Assembly: GCA_036746235.1 (NCBI GenBank)
Contig: DAIOEN010000006.1
Coordinates: 16,951 to 80,950, forward strand
From: CALARM01 sp036746235
GTDB lineage: Bacteria > Vulcanimicrobiota > SpSt-956 > JAKJGF01
Reading direction: 5' to 3'
DNA: 64,000 nt
Position numbers and translations under genes: made by a program. The notes under the pieces are model-generated. The model searched no databases. It was given only the letters and a program-made list of their open reading frames with translations, and was not told the origin of the DNA. Of this stretch, positions 35,964-46,505 are shown piece after piece (position 1 is the first letter of the stretch; every line of letters starts with the position of its first letter).

Positions 35964-38900
35964 TCACTCTTCTACATCGGAGGAACATCCATAGAGGAAT
36001 CCTTTTTTTGTTCCTACAAGGATATAGCCGGAAGATATGGCAGGAGAAGATAGTATTTCCCCTTCGAGAGAGACTACATAATGGGTAATATTCAATCCCT
36101 CTTCGGGGAGGAAATTTTTCGATGAATCAAGTTCTATAGAATAAAGCTTTCCGTCACCTGCACCGATATAGAGAGTGCCGTTGGCATAAACAGGTGATGA
36201 ATTTGATGTACTTTCTATATTATATTCACGAATTCTGTTACCTTTCAGCATATCAATAGTATATAAGGTTTTACCTCCTATTGATAAATAGGCAAGTCCT
36301 TCACCTGCAGCAGGAGAAGCAAGCAGTGATGACGGAGATTTAAATTCCCACATTAAGGTACCCTGTTTTGAATTCCACGAGTAGAGGCTGTTTTCACAGA
36401 CCAGTAAAACTGCATCCTGGTATATTACAGGGGAAGATTTAACAGGACAACCTACATCATAATCCCATATTTTCCTTCCATCTTTAGCATCAAGGGCAAA
36501 AACTCTTTCGTTTTTACTGCAACAATAGACAATATCTTCACATACTGCCGGGGAATAACTGTTGTTTCCTTTAGTAATATATTCCCATATTTTCTGGCCT
36601 GTTCTTACAGAGAGAGCATAAAATGTTCCGTCTGTAGAGCCGAAATATATATTTCCATAGGCTACGGCAGGTGAAGAGGTTACAGGACTTGTGGCTTTAA
36701 ATCTCCATATAAGGCTGCCATTATGTCTATCCAGAGCATAAATGTACTGGCCGGCGGTAAAAAAGACCCAGTCTTTTGCCACGGCAGGAGTCGAGGCCAC
36801 AGATGCTCCTGTTTTAAATTCCCATAATTTCTCGCCATTTGCTATATTAATGGCATATAATGTACTATCAAGAGAACAAAAATAAGAAATACCCTTATAA
36901 ATAGACGGCGAAGCGTTTATTGCTCCTCTGGCACCAAACTTCCATCTTATCTTCAGGGGAGGAAGTAATTCTGTTTCTTCATCATTAAACCCGTTATGAG
37001 TAAGACCTCCCATAACCATAGGCCAGTCACTGGTAAAGAAATCAACAGAAAGATCTTGATTAATAGAGGATTCTCCGTAGATTTCCACCTGCCCTTCTGG
37101 TTCAGAAGATGGTCTGTCAAATTTCACAGCCTTTTTTAATCGTGCAAAGAGACCTTTTTTTTTCAGACTATGTAATGGAGGAGCTTCAGAAATTTCTTCC
37201 TGTTTTATTTCCTGAGAAGGTGGTATACCGGAAGGAGCCATTGCCTCTTCGGGTAAATGTTCTGCAAGAAATTTTTCTATATCATCGTGACTCAAAACAA
37301 GAGTTGACCTTTCTGTTACAGGCTCCTGTTCCATAAGTTGTTCCACTTCGGCTTTTTTCCTCGAAAGTTCTCTATATTCTTCTTCCAGAAGCTTTTTTTC
37401 CTCTTCCAGGTTACTCAAATCATCTTCAAATTTAATTCTGTCCTCTTCCAGTCTCTTCCATTCCTGTTCTAACTGAGACTGTAATTCCTTTAATTGCATA
37501 TTACCATACTGTTCCGATAGCTTTTCCTTTTCAATTTGAATAAATTTCCTCTGTTCTTCAAGCTCGATGAGGGAACTTTCAAGTTCTTCCTTTAAAATAA
37601 ATATTTGCTGATCCTTATTTTTAATAGTATCAAGAAGATTATTTTCTCTATTCTGTTCCTCTTTTCTTTTTTCAAGTTCCTTCATAAGGTACTTTAAATT
37701 TTCCCTTTCTTCTGCCAGTTCAATCCATGCAGATTCAAGTTCCCTCTTTTCTGCTTCAAGTGTATCAATATCAATAGCTTTCAATAATTCTCTATCTTTT
37801 TCCAGACAGGCCCTCTGGGCTTCTACTTCTTCTCTATTCTGAGAAAGTTTTTCCCATTCTTCTTCCAGTTCTGTCATATTATTTTCTTCAGCTCTTCTGA
37901 GTTCATCCCAGGCTTCCGCAATCTTCTGTTGTTCAAGAGAAATAAATTCTATATCTGCCTTACCTTTTAGTTCCACGTCTTTCTCCTGAATTGAGGTTTT
38001 GAGGATTTGAAGTTCTGAAGATAAATCATTAATTATCCTGTCTTTTTGTATCTTTAAATCTTCAAATGTCTCTTTTTCTTTCTCCAGTATTTCAATCTTC
38101 TGCCTCAGTGTATCATCAATTTTCTTCTCCTGAAGTGACGTTCTAAGTTTTTGAAGTTCTGTTTCTAACTCACTTATTATTCTGTCTTTTTCTCTCTTTA
38201 AATCTTCAAATGTTTCTCTTTCTTTCTCACTTTCAACCTTATGAAGAGTGACATCAATTTCCTTATCCTGAAGTGACGTTCTAAGTTTTTGAAGTTCTGT
38301 TTCTAACTCACTTATTATCCTGTCTTTTTCTCTCTTTAAATCTTCAAATGCTTCTTTTTCTCTCTCCAGAATTACAACCCGTTCGTTAGTATCATCAGTA
38401 ACACCGGCGGCTTTGTTCCGCATTTCTTCTAGTTCTTTATCTTTCCCGGAAAGTTTGGATTTTAAACCTTTTAAGAGTAAAAGTATTTTGGATTTTTCTT
38501 TCAAATAGTTATTTTTTTCCTGTTCCAGAGATTTTATTTCTTCCTTTCCTGCGAGGATATCTTTTCTGAGTGCTTCCATTTCTTCATACCTGCTCTGTTC
38601 AGTAATTTCCTCTGAAAGAGCCACTTTATCTGTTAATTCTCTGACGGTATTTCTGACTTTCTCAAGTTCACTTGAAGCTCTGGCCAGTTCATTCTCATAT
38701 GTTTCTTTTTCTTTATGTAAATCTGTTAATTTCTCCTGAAGTAAAAGTAAATCCTTATTCTGTGCTTCAAGCTCTCTGATTCTATTATTACTCTCTTCCA
38801 GATGTTCCATAAGGCTACTATTACGGGATTTAATCTCCAGAAGTTCTGCATCAAAAGAGGCCATATCAATTTCAGATACAGTACCTTTTTCCTGTAATTC

Positions 38901-41900
38901 CTGGTTAAGTCTGATTAATTCTTCTTTTTCAATTTCAAGAGATTGAACAGAAATAGTCATTTTTTTATTCTCTTCATTAAGACTGTTAGTCTTCTTAATA
39001 AGATCTATAATAGTATTTTTCTGCTTTTCATTATTTTTTACAAGTTCCTGCTTCTCCCTGTCAATGTCTCTGAGCCTTTGAACCAGCTTATCTTTATCTT
39101 CGCCCCCGGCTTTACTCTGTAATATCCTATCTTCTGTTTCTCGAAGCTGCTTTTCCAGAGTATCTCTTATTAATTCAAATTCTTCTTTTTCCTTTTCCAG
39201 TTCGGAAACTCTCAGACCTAACTGTTCTACCTGTAATAAAGCATCAATAAGCTTTTCTGACGATTTTCCATTATCATTTTTTTCTTTTTCAGAAAGACAT
39301 AATTCATGTTCTGCCTTTAAATTGACCAGTTCATTCTGAAGATTTTCGTAATCGGCAATCTTAATCTTTGCCTGATTAATAAATTGTTTTGCAACTGAGA
39401 ATTCCTTGAGAATCCTTTCCAGCCTATCTTCCATACTGATTTTTTCTTTATTAATCTCTGCAACATTTGTCTGTAGTATCTTTTTTTCTTCACGCAGTTC
39501 ATTCAGCACTGCAACCAGTTGCCTGATTTTTTGAGATTGCTTATCATTACTGCCAAGTAATTCTGCTTTTTCTTTTTCCACCCGCTCAAGCCGTGACTGT
39601 AAATCACCTGTAGTTTTATCGGAATGAACCAGTTTTTCCCTGAATTCATTTACTAAATTAAGTAAGGTTTCACCTTCCTCTTTATTGGCCTGAACATCTT
39701 TCCTCATAGACAGAGACTCAGAACTTACTCTATCAAGTTCATGAATAAGGTCCATATACTCCCTGTCTCTGGCTTCTTTCAAAGCAATCAGTTCTCTGTT
39801 ATGTTCTTCCATATCAGCCAGCCTGGATTTATAATTATCAAGTTCACCGGTGATAAATACATTTTCTGTATTTAATCTTTCAAGTTCATGACTGAGATTT
39901 ATACAGTCCTGGTCTCTCTTTTCTGTTATATTAAGAAGTTCTTTATTTTGTTCTTCCAGGTCCTGCAGTCTGGACTTAATTGTATCTACCTCTCTGGCTT
40001 TTTCTATAAATTTCTTTGATTCATCCAGCCTGGTTTTGAGATCCTGTACAAGTTTAACAAGAGCATCCTTATTCTTAATGGCTGTAGCAAGGTTCTTTTC
40101 CAGGTCATTCTTAGTCTTTGCTAAATCTTTTAACTGTTTTTTAATCTCTCCTATTTCATGTTCTTTTTCTTCATTGCTCTCTTCGGCATCATTTTTATTT
40201 TTTCTCAATTCCTCCGATTCTGCTGCAAGTTCTAATATTTTATTTTCTTTCTCTTTATTTAATTCCTGTAATGAGGTAAGTTTTTTAGAGAGCTTATCAA
40301 ATTCATCAAGTTTCTGGAGTAATTTTTTGTTTTCTTCATTTTTATTTTTTCTCAATTCCTCCGATTCTGCTGCAAGTTCTAATATTTTCTTTTCTTTATC
40401 TTTATTTAATTCCTGTAATGAGGCAAGTTTTTTAGAGAGATTGTCAAATTCATCAAGTTTTTGGAGTAATTTTTTATTTTCTTCATTCTTTTTTGTAAGT
40501 TCCTGGGCAAGCCTTGCAAGAGAATTATTTTTCTTTTGAAGTTCTTTTAATTCTTTTTTCAGATGTTCAATTTCTTCTGATTTATCTGTTTCAATCTCTC
40601 CGAGCTTTTCCATATATGATATGCTATTACTCTGAGTTTCTTTTAATTTCTCTTCAAGCTCTTCGAGTTGTTCTTCAAGAATAGAATTTTTACTTTTAAA
40701 GGACGAAAGTTCTTCTGTAAGTTTGTGATTTTTCTTATCACCTGCTTCTCTGAGAGTTTCAAGTTCAATTATCTTACTATTAAGTATTTCTATTTCATCA
40801 GATTTCTCAGTATCAGTACGTCTGACCATAGAATCTAATTTAACTTTAAGTTCTTTGAAGGATTTCTTTAATTTTACATTTTCTTTATCCTTTTCTACTA
40901 TCTCTGTTTCAAGTTTTTCAGAGCTTTCTTTCAATATGTCTCTTTCATGCTCAATGGATTTGTTTTTCCTTTCGAGACTTCTTATCTGCTGACGTCTTTC
41001 TTCCAGATTTTTTAAGAGCAGTTGATGTTCTTCTTCAAGAAAATCAAGACTTTCTGCCAGGTCACTCTTATCCTGGGAAACAGGTTTTATTCTATCTATT
41101 TTTTCAGCAAATTTAACCCTTGCAGAGTCCTCTATTACTTTAACATCGGAAGGAGACAATTCAAGTATTCTCTTTAACTCATCCAGGTAGACCCTTTCAT
41201 CTTCACCGAGGAGACCATCACTCCAGCATGCTTCAAGGGCGTATCTATAGGAATTTCTTGCATGTTTTTTTGTTTCCCCTGCTTTTTTTGCTTCTTCCTG
41301 AATTTTCTTCTGTTCATCCTGTTCATGTACTATGCCTCTCTGAGGGATCTTTCTGATACCTTTTTTAATATCCTTTTTGCGTTTTTCTTTCTGCCAGTCA
41401 AGAAGTTTTATAACAAGGTTAATTTTTTTTTCTGAAGTAAATTTACGAAAAGACTTGATTAAATCTTTTGCATAATCCTGGGAGGTAAATTTTATGTCTC
41501 CCTGATAATTGGAATATTCCAGTGAACCGTCACCTGTTACCCTCCAGTATAAGAAAAGCTGATTGCCAAAACCCTTCTGATACTCCTTAACAATAAAGAA
41601 AGGACTCAGATTTAAAACAGGGAAATTTTTATCTACTGTGGAACTCATATAAACCTTTTCCTGTGCAAAATAATTTTCGGAATAATATTCAGTTTCTTCC
41701 AGGCTGAGAGCACCCACACAATCAATAATTTCATGGCGAACCTTACCTTTTTCATAGGCTGCTTTTTTCACATAAAACAATTTATAGGCAATAAGGAATT
41801 TAAGACTGGAAATAATATTATCAACGACAGGAATAAAGAGTAATAATAAATCTTTTATCTGATTTATACTCAAATCCTCTCCGTGATTTTCTACAGCATC

Positions 41901-43589
41901 AATAAAATCAGGAATAAGGGCAAAAAATTCCGAAGGTGTCAATTCATCTTTCAGAATGTTTCCTTTAAAAAGGAAAAAATCATCCTCACATATTGCTTTA
42001 TATGCCTTTAAAGGAGCCTTTAATTCAGAGAAGGGAGAAAAGTAAAAATTATACAATTCATTGACAAGTAATTTTTCACCTTTTTTATTATAAAGTTTCA
42101 GTATATCTTCCAGGAAAAGAAGCCATTCTTCTATACCGGGTTCTACAAGTTTCTCAAGATTTAAATTCACATTTAAATCATCTATAGTATCCCTTATATA
42201 CTGGGCCACTACAATAGAAGAAAAAAACCTTATAACTGTTTCCATAAGTCTGCAAACAGATAAGAGAATATTTCCGGGGTCACCGGAAGATTGCTGGTTT
42301 ATCTGCCAGTAAGCATTGGCAATAGGATAGGGATATTGTTTATAAACCAGTTCTCTGGGGATATCAAGGGGTAAGACCCTTATCTGTTCAAGATAACCCT
42401 CTTTTACTTCAACTGTTTCGAAAAATCTTGCCTCAACAGATTTGAATATTTCCTGGGCTTTTTCTCCTGTTATATTAAATTTATTCTTATATAAATCAAG
42501 TCTCGCGACTTCCTGTTCCGAAAGAGGTCCGTCGGAGAGTGCCATTTCCAGAGCCGTTTCATATATAGACTCTCCCGAAGTCATATCATATTCCCTGGTT
42601 TTGCCTTCGGAGCTTTTCTTTTTAGAAACAGAAATTTCTGCAATATCTTCTTCCGCACATGGAAGACTGGAATTAATATCCTCTTTATAACTCCTCGGGA
42701 TAAAGTCATGGCCGCACTGAGAACTTATATAGTGAACAATCCCGTTTTTATTCTCTTTAAGGAAAAAAATCTGTCCGCTGTTGCATAGAGGGCAATATTC
42801 CATCAGAAAAAATGGATAAAGTGACACAGCAGGAATAAGTTTATTAAAACTGCACAGATAAAGTTTATTTTTATCCAAATCCTTTGCAGATCTTATACTT
42901 TGAACCATAATATCCTTGAAATTGGCTCCCATATAAGATTTAATAATATAGTGTTTTTCAAGTTTTACAGGATCTTCACCCACTACGTAAGAGAGTTTAT
43001 AACCTGTTAAAAAACCAAGAGTACCAAGTATTTCTTCCATAGCAGGCTCCAGAAAAAGCACTCTTTCTTTGAGCTGTTTTTTCGAGAGTTTGGAATAGGT
43101 ATTTTCCATAAAAGTGAAATGATATTTAAGAAGTCTCGGAGCAAAATCATTAAAGGAAATCTGTGTTACATCTCTGCCTTCATCTTTTAATATGGATTTA
43201 AGCTCCTTATAGGCCTTCGCAACATGGACATATTCGTCTTTTCTCTTGTCAAAATAAAAATCGGCCATTTCAGGTACAAGGAGTTTTTTATTATTTTCCT
43301 TGTAATATTTCAATATCTTTTTTAAAACATTGTTCCACTGATCGAGAGTGCATGTTCTGAGAGAAATACCGGAGAGTAACTTATCAATATCTTTATTGCT
43401 ATTTTCATCCATAATATACTGGCCTATAACAATAGAAGACAGATATTTAATTATTACTTCTATAAGATTGCCAAGAACAGAATGTTTAACTTCAATTGTA
43501 TCATCTGAACTGGATAAAGTAATAAAATTTTTAAATGTCAAAGCAAGAGGATAAGGATAGGTAGAAACTATCTTCTGCTCTATATTCAT
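35964..43589 (-). CDS. Giant coiled-coil protein with duplicated N-terminal domain and C-terminal PQQ-type beta-propeller
   Basis: About 2,541 residues from the ATG at 43589 (MNIEQKIVSTYPYP). The frame is open to a TTG at 43736, but that extension reads through a heptamer array and is rejected. Order: domain copy 1 (about 8-310, with CPLC at 266-269 and a later QCGHDF), a helical TerB-like segment (345-400), domain copy 2 (about 420-740, again starting YPYP), a second TerB-like segment (775-830), an uninterrupted coiled coil (about 840-2090), a basic linker, and a propeller of about seven PQQ/WD-like blades (2180-2541; SPAVxxGxxYF and W.F motifs). No signal peptide or membrane helix. At full extension the coil would be near 0.18 micrometre. 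A cytoplasmic tether or cytoskeletal role is inferred. Confidence 0.85.
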   Translation of the reverse strand: MNIEQKIVSTYPYPLALTFKNFITLSSSDDTIEVKHSVLGNLIEVIIKYLSSIVIGQYIMDENSNKDIDKLLSGISLRTCTLDQWNNVLKKILKYYKENNKKLLVPEMADFYFDKRKDEYVHVAKAYKELKSILKDEGRDVTQISFNDFAPRLLKYHFTFMENTYSKLSKKQLKERVLFLEPAMEEILGTLGFLTGYKLSYVVGEDPVKLEKHYIIKSYMGANFKDIMVQSIRSAKDLDKNKLYLCSFNKLIPAVSLYPFFLMEYCPLCNSGQIFFLKENKNGIVHYISSQCGHDFIPRSYKEDINSSLPCAEEDIAEISVSKKKSSEGKTREYDMTSGESIYETALEMALSDGPLSEQEVARLDLYKNKFNITGEKAQEIFKSVEARFFETVEVKEGYLEQIRVLPLDIPRELVYKQYPYPIANAYWQINQQSSGDPGNILLSVCRLMETVIRFFSSIVVAQYIRDTIDDLNVNLNLEKLVEPGIEEWLLFLEDILKLYNKKGEKLLVNELYNFYFSPFSELKAPLKAYKAICEDDFFLFKGNILKDELTPSEFFALIPDFIDAVENHGEDLSINQIKDLLLLFIPVVDNIISSLKFLIAYKLFYVKKAAYEKGKVRHEIIDCVGALSLEETEYYSENYFAQEKVYMSSTVDKNFPVLNLSPFFIVKEYQKGFGNQLFLYWRVTGDGSLEYSNYQGDIKFTSQDYAKDLIKSFRKFTSEKKINLVIKLLDWQKEKRKKDIKKGIRKIPQRGIVHEQDEQKKIQEEAKKAGETKKHARNSYRYALEACWSDGLLGEDERVYLDELKRILELSPSDVKVIEDSARVKFAEKIDRIKPVSQDKSDLAESLDFLEEEHQLLLKNLEERRQQIRSLERKNKSIEHERDILKESSEKLETEIVEKDKENVKLKKSFKELKVKLDSMVRRTDTEKSDEIEILNSKIIELETLREAGDKKNHKLTEELSSFKSKNSILEEQLEELEEKLKETQSNSISYMEKLGEIETDKSEEIEHLKKELKELQKKNNSLARLAQELTKKNEENKKLLQKLDEFDNLSKKLASLQELNKDKEKKILELAAESEELRKNKNEENKKLLQKLDEFDKLSKKLTSLQELNKEKENKILELAAESEELRKNKNDAEESNEEKEHEIGEIKKQLKDLAKTKNDLEKNLATAIKNKDALVKLVQDLKTRLDESKKFIEKAREVDTIKSRLQDLEEQNKELLNITEKRDQDCINLSHELERLNTENVFITGELDNYKSRLADMEEHNRELIALKEARDREYMDLIHELDRVSSESLSMRKDVQANKEEGETLLNLVNEFREKLVHSDKTTGDLQSRLERVEKEKAELLGSNDKQSQKIRQLVAVLNELREEKKILQTNVAEINKEKISMEDRLERILKEFSVAKQFINQAKIKIADYENLQNELVNLKAEHELCLSEKEKNDNGKSSEKLIDALLQVEQLGLRVSELEKEKEEFELIRDTLEKQLRETEDRILQSKAGGEDKDKLVQRLRDIDREKQELVKNNEKQKNTIIDLIKKTNSLNEENKKMTISVQSLEIEKEELIRLNQELQEKGTVSEIDMASFDAELLEIKSRNSSLMEHLEESNNRIRELEAQNKDLLLLQEKLTDLHKEKETYENELARASSELEKVRNTVRELTDKVALSEEITEQSRYEEMEALRKDILAGKEEIKSLEQEKNNYLKEKSKILLLLKGLKSKLSGKDKELEEMRNKAAGVTDDTNERVVILEREKEAFEDLKREKDRIISELETELQKLRTSLQDKEIDVTLHKVESEKERETFEDLKREKDRIISELETELQKLRTSLQEKKIDDTLRQKIEILEKEKETFEDLKIQKDRIINDLSSELQILKTSIQEKDVELKGKADIEFISLEQQKIAEAWDELRRAEENNMTELEEEWEKLSQNREEVEAQRACLEKDRELLKAIDIDTLEAEKRELESAWIELAEERENLKYLMKELEKRKEEQNRENNLLDTIKNKDQQIFILKEELESSLIELEEQRKFIQIEKEKLSEQYGNMQLKELQSQLEQEWKRLEEDRIKFEDDLSNLEEEKKLLEEEYRELSRKKAEVEQLMEQEPVTERSTLVLSHDDIEKFLAEHLPEEAMAPSGIPPSQEIKQEEISEAPPLHSLKKKGLFARLKKAVKFDRPSSEPEGQVEIYGESSINQDLSVDFFTSDWPMVMGGLTHNGFNDEETELLPPLKIRWKFGARGAINASPSIYKGISYFCSLDSTLYAINIANGEKLWEFKTGASVASTPAVAKDWVFFTAGQYIYALDRHNGSLIWRFKATSPVTSSPAVAYGNIYFGSTDGTFYALSVRTGQKIWEYITKGNNSYSPAVCEDIVYCCSKNERVFALDAKDGRKIWDYDVGCPVKSSPVIYQDAVLLVCENSLYSWNSKQGTLMWEFKSPSSLLASPAAGEGLAYLSIGGKTLYTIDMLKGNRIREYNIESTSNSSPVYANGTLYIGAGDGKLYSIELDSSKNFLPEEGLNITHYVVSLEGEILSSPAISSGYILVGTKKGFLYGCSSDVEE
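37985..38400 (-). repeat. 138-bp tandem repeat in the coiled-coil region, about 3 units
   Basis: Near-identical units spaced 138 bp (46 residues) encode FEDLKREKDRII..LETELQKLRTSLQ. The third unit has diverged. Recent in-frame duplication has lengthened the coil. Confidence 0.75.
40191..40490 (-). repeat. 147-bp tandem repeat in the coiled-coil region, 2 units
   Basis: Two nearly identical 147-bp units (49 residues each) encode NEENKKLLQKLDEFD and ILELAAESEELRKNK blocks. 49 is a multiple of seven, so the coil register is kept. Confidence 0.8.
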
Positions 43590-43701
43590 ACAATATTTAT
43601 GTCCCTGTAAAAAATTAAAATTTAAACCTATTATAACACAAGACGATTGAAAAGAAAACACATAGTTGCTAAAAGTAGGTAAAAGATGTATAATAAAATT
43701 C

Positions 43702-43722
43702 GCGATGCGTGATGCGTGATAA
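43702..43722 (+). repeat. Heptamer array (GTGATGC type), 3 units
   Basis: GCGATGC, GTGATGC, GTGATAA. Left-arm polarity only, in the divergent gap between the giant gene and the tRNA nucleotidyltransferase gene. Confidence 0.65.
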
Positions 43723-43750
43723 GAGAACTTGTTCAAACTAAAAATAGATT

Positions 43751-46345
43751 ATGGAAATAATTGCCTGTCACAACTGTACTGATTTTGATACTTTTGCCTC
43801 TATGGTAGCAGCGAAAAAGATCTATCCCGAGGCCGGTCTTGTTTTTTCAGGGATCTTTGATACAAATGTAAAGAAATTTATGACTTTACATAATGATCTT
43901 ACTTCTTCTACAATTTCGATAAAAAATATAGATTTATCACAGATAAAAAAACTCATCATTGTAGACACCAGATTGCCGGACAGACTGGGGCCTTTAAAAA
44001 AAATACTGGATAACCATGACGTTGAAATACATGTCTATGACCATCATCCTTACCATCAGGAGGATATAATAGGTTCTGTAAATGTAATTAAAAGCGTCGG
44101 TTCTACTGCAACCCTTCTGGTAGAAATAATAAAGAAAAGAAATATAACGTTAATACCTGGAGAAGCCACACTTTTTCTTCTTGGTATATATGAAGATACA
44201 GGTTCTCTTACTTTTTCCACTACCAGAACCCTGGACATAGATATGGCATCCTATTTATTATCCAGAGGAGCAAATCTGGATATAGTGGCAAGATATATAA
44301 ACAGACCTCTTTCGGAGGATCAGAGATCTCTTCTCAATAAACTTATACTTTCATGTGAGACTTATAATTTCAATGGTTTTCAGATAGTTATATCCATATC
44401 AGAGGTAGAAAAATATATTCCCAAGCTTGCTCTTCTCACACATAAGATGATTGAGCTTGAAAGGAAAGACGCCTTTTTCACGCTGGTAAGAATGAAAGAA
44501 AAAATCTACATAGTAGCAAGAAGTTTGAGTGAATCAATTGATGTCAACCTTATGCTCAGAGCCTTCGGAGGAGGAGGCCATATGGCAGCAGCTGCGGCGA
44601 CAATAAAAGAAAAAGATATAAATAAAATAAAAGACCGTCTGCTGGAAATACTTGAAAGAAATATCAAACCTGCTCTTGTAGCACAGGACATTATGTCTTT
44701 CCCTGTTAAAACAGTAGAAAGCAGTCTCAAGGTATGTGATGCAGTAGATATAATGAGGGAACATGGACACAGCGGACTTATTATAGAGCAGGAAGGGGAA
44801 ATATGCGGTATAATTTCTTTAACTGATCTCAAAAAAGCTTCAGAACATGGTCTTACTCATGCCCCGCTGAAAGCTTATATGACAAGGGATTTTATAACAT
44901 CTCCTCCGAACATGCCTGTATCAAAACTTCAGGAATTAATGGCAGAACAGCAGGTGGGCAGAATACCTGTAATGTCAGAAAATAAGCTCGTAGGAGTGGT
45001 AACAAGATCGGATATAATAAGAACGATTCACGGTGCAAGATTATGCACACCTCACCAGTTCCCTACCAGGATAGACGATATGGCACGACTACCCCGTATT
45101 ATTCAAACTATTTTAAGACAGGCAGGCCAGACAGGAGACAGAGAAAAAATCCCTGTTTATACAGTAGGCGGCTTTGTAAGAGACCTGTTGCTCGGTATAG
45201 AAAACTTCGATCTTGACCTTGTAGTGGAAGGTGACGGCATAAATTACGCGCAGAAACTTGCCCTATGCACGGGAGGAGATTTACGGATTCACCATGCTTT
45301 CGGTACGGCAGAATTAAAAATACCACAGGGATATCGTATTGACATAGCCTCTGCCAGAGCGGAATTTTACAGTCAGCCCGGAGCTCTTCCGAAAATAAGA
45401 TACTCTTCAATAAAGCAGGATCTCATAAGAAGGGATTTCACTGTAAATGCCATGGCTCTTGGTCTTAACGGAGACAATTTCGGACAGATTATAGATTTCT
45501 TCAGAGGAGAAAAGGATCTTGAAAGCGGTCTCATAAGAGTACTTCACAATCTGAGTTTTATAGACGATCCTACAAGAATATTCAGAGCCATAAAGTTTGA
45601 GCAGAGATATTACTTTACAATTGAACCGCATACGGAAAGGCTCATAAAAGGTGCCATAAAAAATAATATACTTGAAAAGATTTCTGCAGAAAGACTTCTG
45701 GACGAAATGGTAACTTTACTCAATGAAAAAAGACCTATTTCTTCCATAAAAAGAATGGATGAACTGGGGATCATGAAAGCAATTCACAGTGATATAAACA
45801 TAGACAGGGAAATACTTGAACTGCTCAATGAAATATATAAAAATTTAAGCAATAAATATTATGTAAAAGATATAGATATAACGGAATGGCTGGTTTACTT
45901 TATTGCTTTCACTAAAAAGCTCTATCCGGAAGAAATAAAAAAAATAGGAAAAAAATTGAAGATCAGGCCTGAATTAATAGAAAAACTTGTATGGGAATGT
46001 AATTACTGCATAAACCTGAGTAATCCCGACAGGCTCAGCCCAAGTATCATATGCAAAGAACTGTCCGGCCTGTCAATGGAATTTTTATTTTATATGATGT
46101 CAGAGATAAAAAATAAAATTGCCAGAAGAAGAATAATAAACTATCTTACCAGATGGAGGCACGTTAAATCCACTGTATCAGGTTCAGATCTTATAGGAAT
46201 GAATTATCTGCCGGGACCTTACTTCCGTCAGGCAATTAACGAAGTAAGGGAAAAGGTAATGGACGGCATCATAAAAGACAGAGAAGATGCCCTGGAATAT
46301 GCCAGAAATTTTATGGAAACCATAGGAGCACCAAAAAAGCAGTGA
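43751..46345 (+). CDS. DHH-CBS-nucleotidyltransferase (tRNA CCA/A-adding type)
   Basis: 864 residues, ATG without a clear ribosome site. A DHH phosphoesterase-like domain (about 1-310) has DTRLPDR, YDHHPYH and a DHHA1-like FGGGGHMAAAAA. Two CBS domains (about 312-440) follow, with VGRIPVM in the second. Then comes a class II poly(A)/CCA nucleotidyltransferase head (VGGFVRDLLLG and DLDLVVEGD with the metal aspartates) and RNA-binding helices. This long form is found in bacteria that split CCA addition between a CC-adding and an A-adding enzyme, so it is probably one of the two; which one cannot be read here. The stop TGA lies at the first heptamer of the next array. Confidence 0.85.
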   Translation: MEIIACHNCTDFDTFASMVAAKKIYPEAGLVFSGIFDTNVKKFMTLHNDLTSSTISIKNIDLSQIKKLIIVDTRLPDRLGPLKKILDNHDVEIHVYDHHPYHQEDIIGSVNVIKSVGSTATLLVEIIKKRNITLIPGEATLFLLGIYEDTGSLTFSTTRTLDIDMASYLLSRGANLDIVARYINRPLSEDQRSLLNKLILSCETYNFNGFQIVISISEVEKYIPKLALLTHKMIELERKDAFFTLVRMKEKIYIVARSLSESIDVNLMLRAFGGGGHMAAAAATIKEKDINKIKDRLLEILERNIKPALVAQDIMSFPVKTVESSLKVCDAVDIMREHGHSGLIIEQEGEICGIISLTDLKKASEHGLTHAPLKAYMTRDFITSPPNMPVSKLQELMAEQQVGRIPVMSENKLVGVVTRSDIIRTIHGARLCTPHQFPTRIDDMARLPRIIQTILRQAGQTGDREKIPVYTVGGFVRDLLLGIENFDLDLVVEGDGINYAQKLALCTGGDLRIHHAFGTAELKIPQGYRIDIASARAEFYSQPGALPKIRYSSIKQDLIRRDFTVNAMALGLNGDNFGQIIDFFRGEKDLESGLIRVLHNLSFIDDPTRIFRAIKFEQRYYFTIEPHTERLIKGAIKNNILEKISAERLLDEMVTLLNEKRPISSIKRMDELGIMKAIHSDINIDREILELLNEIYKNLSNKYYVKDIDITEWLVYFIAFTKKLYPEEIKKIGKKLKIRPELIEKLVWECNYCINLSNPDRLSPSIICKELSGLSMEFLFYMMSEIKNKIARRRIINYLTRWRHVKSTVSGSDLIGMNYLPGPYFRQAINEVREKVMDGIIKDREDALEYARNFMETIGAPKKQ

Positions 46346-46483
46346 TCAGTAATCAGCGAAGAATAGTGATTATTAAAACGTGTTTGTATTTTAACGAACA
46401 GTCTCTTATGTTAAACTATAAATTTATTATAACTGTTAACTGATACTTAATACCTGGTCACCGGTCACCGGTCACCGGTCACT
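46342..46483 (+). repeat. Inverted heptamer pair (GTGATCA/GGTCACC type)
   Basis: Left arm GTGATCA, GTAATCA; right arm at 46435-46483: GTTAACT, GATACTT, AATACCT, three GGTCACC, GGTCACT. About 80 bp separate the arms. The right arm ends just before the ribosome site of the protease gene. Confidence 0.8.
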
Positions 46484-46505
46484 GAAAAAAAGGAGGTTCA
46501 AAAAA

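Noticed and set aside
40036..40539. 167-codon plus-strand frame, Ser/Phe-rich
   Set aside because: It is the complement of the Glu/Lys-rich coiled-coil code. Such antisense frames are an artefact of repeated GAA/AAG codons.
43590..43736. TTG start extending the giant coiled-coil gene by 49 codons
   Set aside because: The extension reads through heptamers and has no conserved features, and the ATG at 43589 opens directly onto the YPYP domain that is repeated later.
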